From contig JBJEKU010000095.1 in NCBI GenBank assembly GCA_051878795.1, positions 51,037-115,036 on the forward strand: a stretch of DNA of 64,000 nucleotides, given 5' to 3'. A program made the position numbers and the translations under genes. The notes under the pieces were generated by a model. That model did not search any database and had not been told where the DNA came from. It was given only the letters and a program-made list of their open reading frames with translations. This DNA is from W1P20-047 sp051878795 (GTDB taxonomy: Bacteria; Actinomycetota; Coriobacteriia; Coriobacteriales; Eggerthellaceae). Shown here in pieces: positions 63,980-64,000 of the stretch; positions within the stretch are counted from its first letter, which is position 1, and every line of letters starts with the position of its first letter.

Positions 63980-64000
63980 TGTTTCCCCAATCGATCACGA

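Overview
The window looks like the chromosome of a high-GC, Gram-positive, gut-type actinobacterium of the class Coriobacteriia. I infer this from high GC in nearly every gene, frequent GTG starts, an fhaA-fhaB-pstP-rodA/pbpA-pknB signalling and cell-wall locus, a fused SecDF, a Ltp-type lipoprotein, Na+-coupled amino-acid carriers (AGCS, two SNF) and a feo iron operon instead of siderophore genes. The order Eggerthellales is possible but not proven. Almost everything is core or house-keeping chromosome. No prophage, insertion sequence, CRISPR array or rRNA was seen.

Layout. 1-4.3 kb: a truncated acidic protein, murA, tsf and rpsB (minus). 4.4-8 kb: an AGCS symporter diverging from an ecfA1-ecfA2 ATPase pair that has no adjacent ecfT. 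8-15 kb: a minus operon HAD-tgt followed by secDF-DUF1292, diverging from queH-queA, so three queuosine genes sit together. 15.4-17.7 kb: ruvC-ruvA-ruvB. 17.7-21.7 kb: an iron island made of feoA-feoA-feoB-FeoB-associated Cys-rich protein, with three DtxR/IdeR-like boxes at its promoter. Downstream of the operon lies a free-standing promoter with two similar boxes, a CU-rich stretch and a strong terminator, which is a candidate iron-responsive small RNA. 21.8-24.5 kb: thrC, a ModE-like regulator, and bioY behind a BirA-like operator. 24.5-31.2 kb: an MBL-fold hydrolase, class I aldolase, several envelope proteins, and a Ddl-like ATP-grasp protein translationally coupled to a stand-alone cyanophycin-synthetase N-domain-like protein. 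31.2-39.1 kb: a membrane protein with a Tyr-rich tail, serS, divergent pdxR/pdxK, and a membrane kinase with HLD in place of HRD. 39.3-44.2 kb: two identical tRNA-Leu(CAG) genes in inverted orientation bracket two nearly identical SNF transporter genes, with long AT-richer spacers. 44.3-49 kb: a VTT protein, TrmH-type methylase, serA and thiC. 49.3-59.2 kb: fhaA, fhaB, pstP, a single rodA-pbpA fusion gene and pknB, facing a second PASTA protein without a kinase domain. 59.4-64 kb: an ADP-ribosylglycohydrolase, an aminotransferase behind a T-box leader, a Ltp lipoprotein and an AAA/DUF4143 ATPase.

How the parts work together. FhaA, FhaB, PstP, RodA-PBP and PknB form the Ser/Thr phosphorylation circuit that controls wall elongation. 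The feo genes and the candidate small RNA appear to share one metal-dependent repressor. BioY needs EcfA ATPases, which are encoded 16 kb away. PdxR probably controls pdxK from the shared divergent promoter. All functional calls rest on reading motifs in the translated sequence. No database search was possible.
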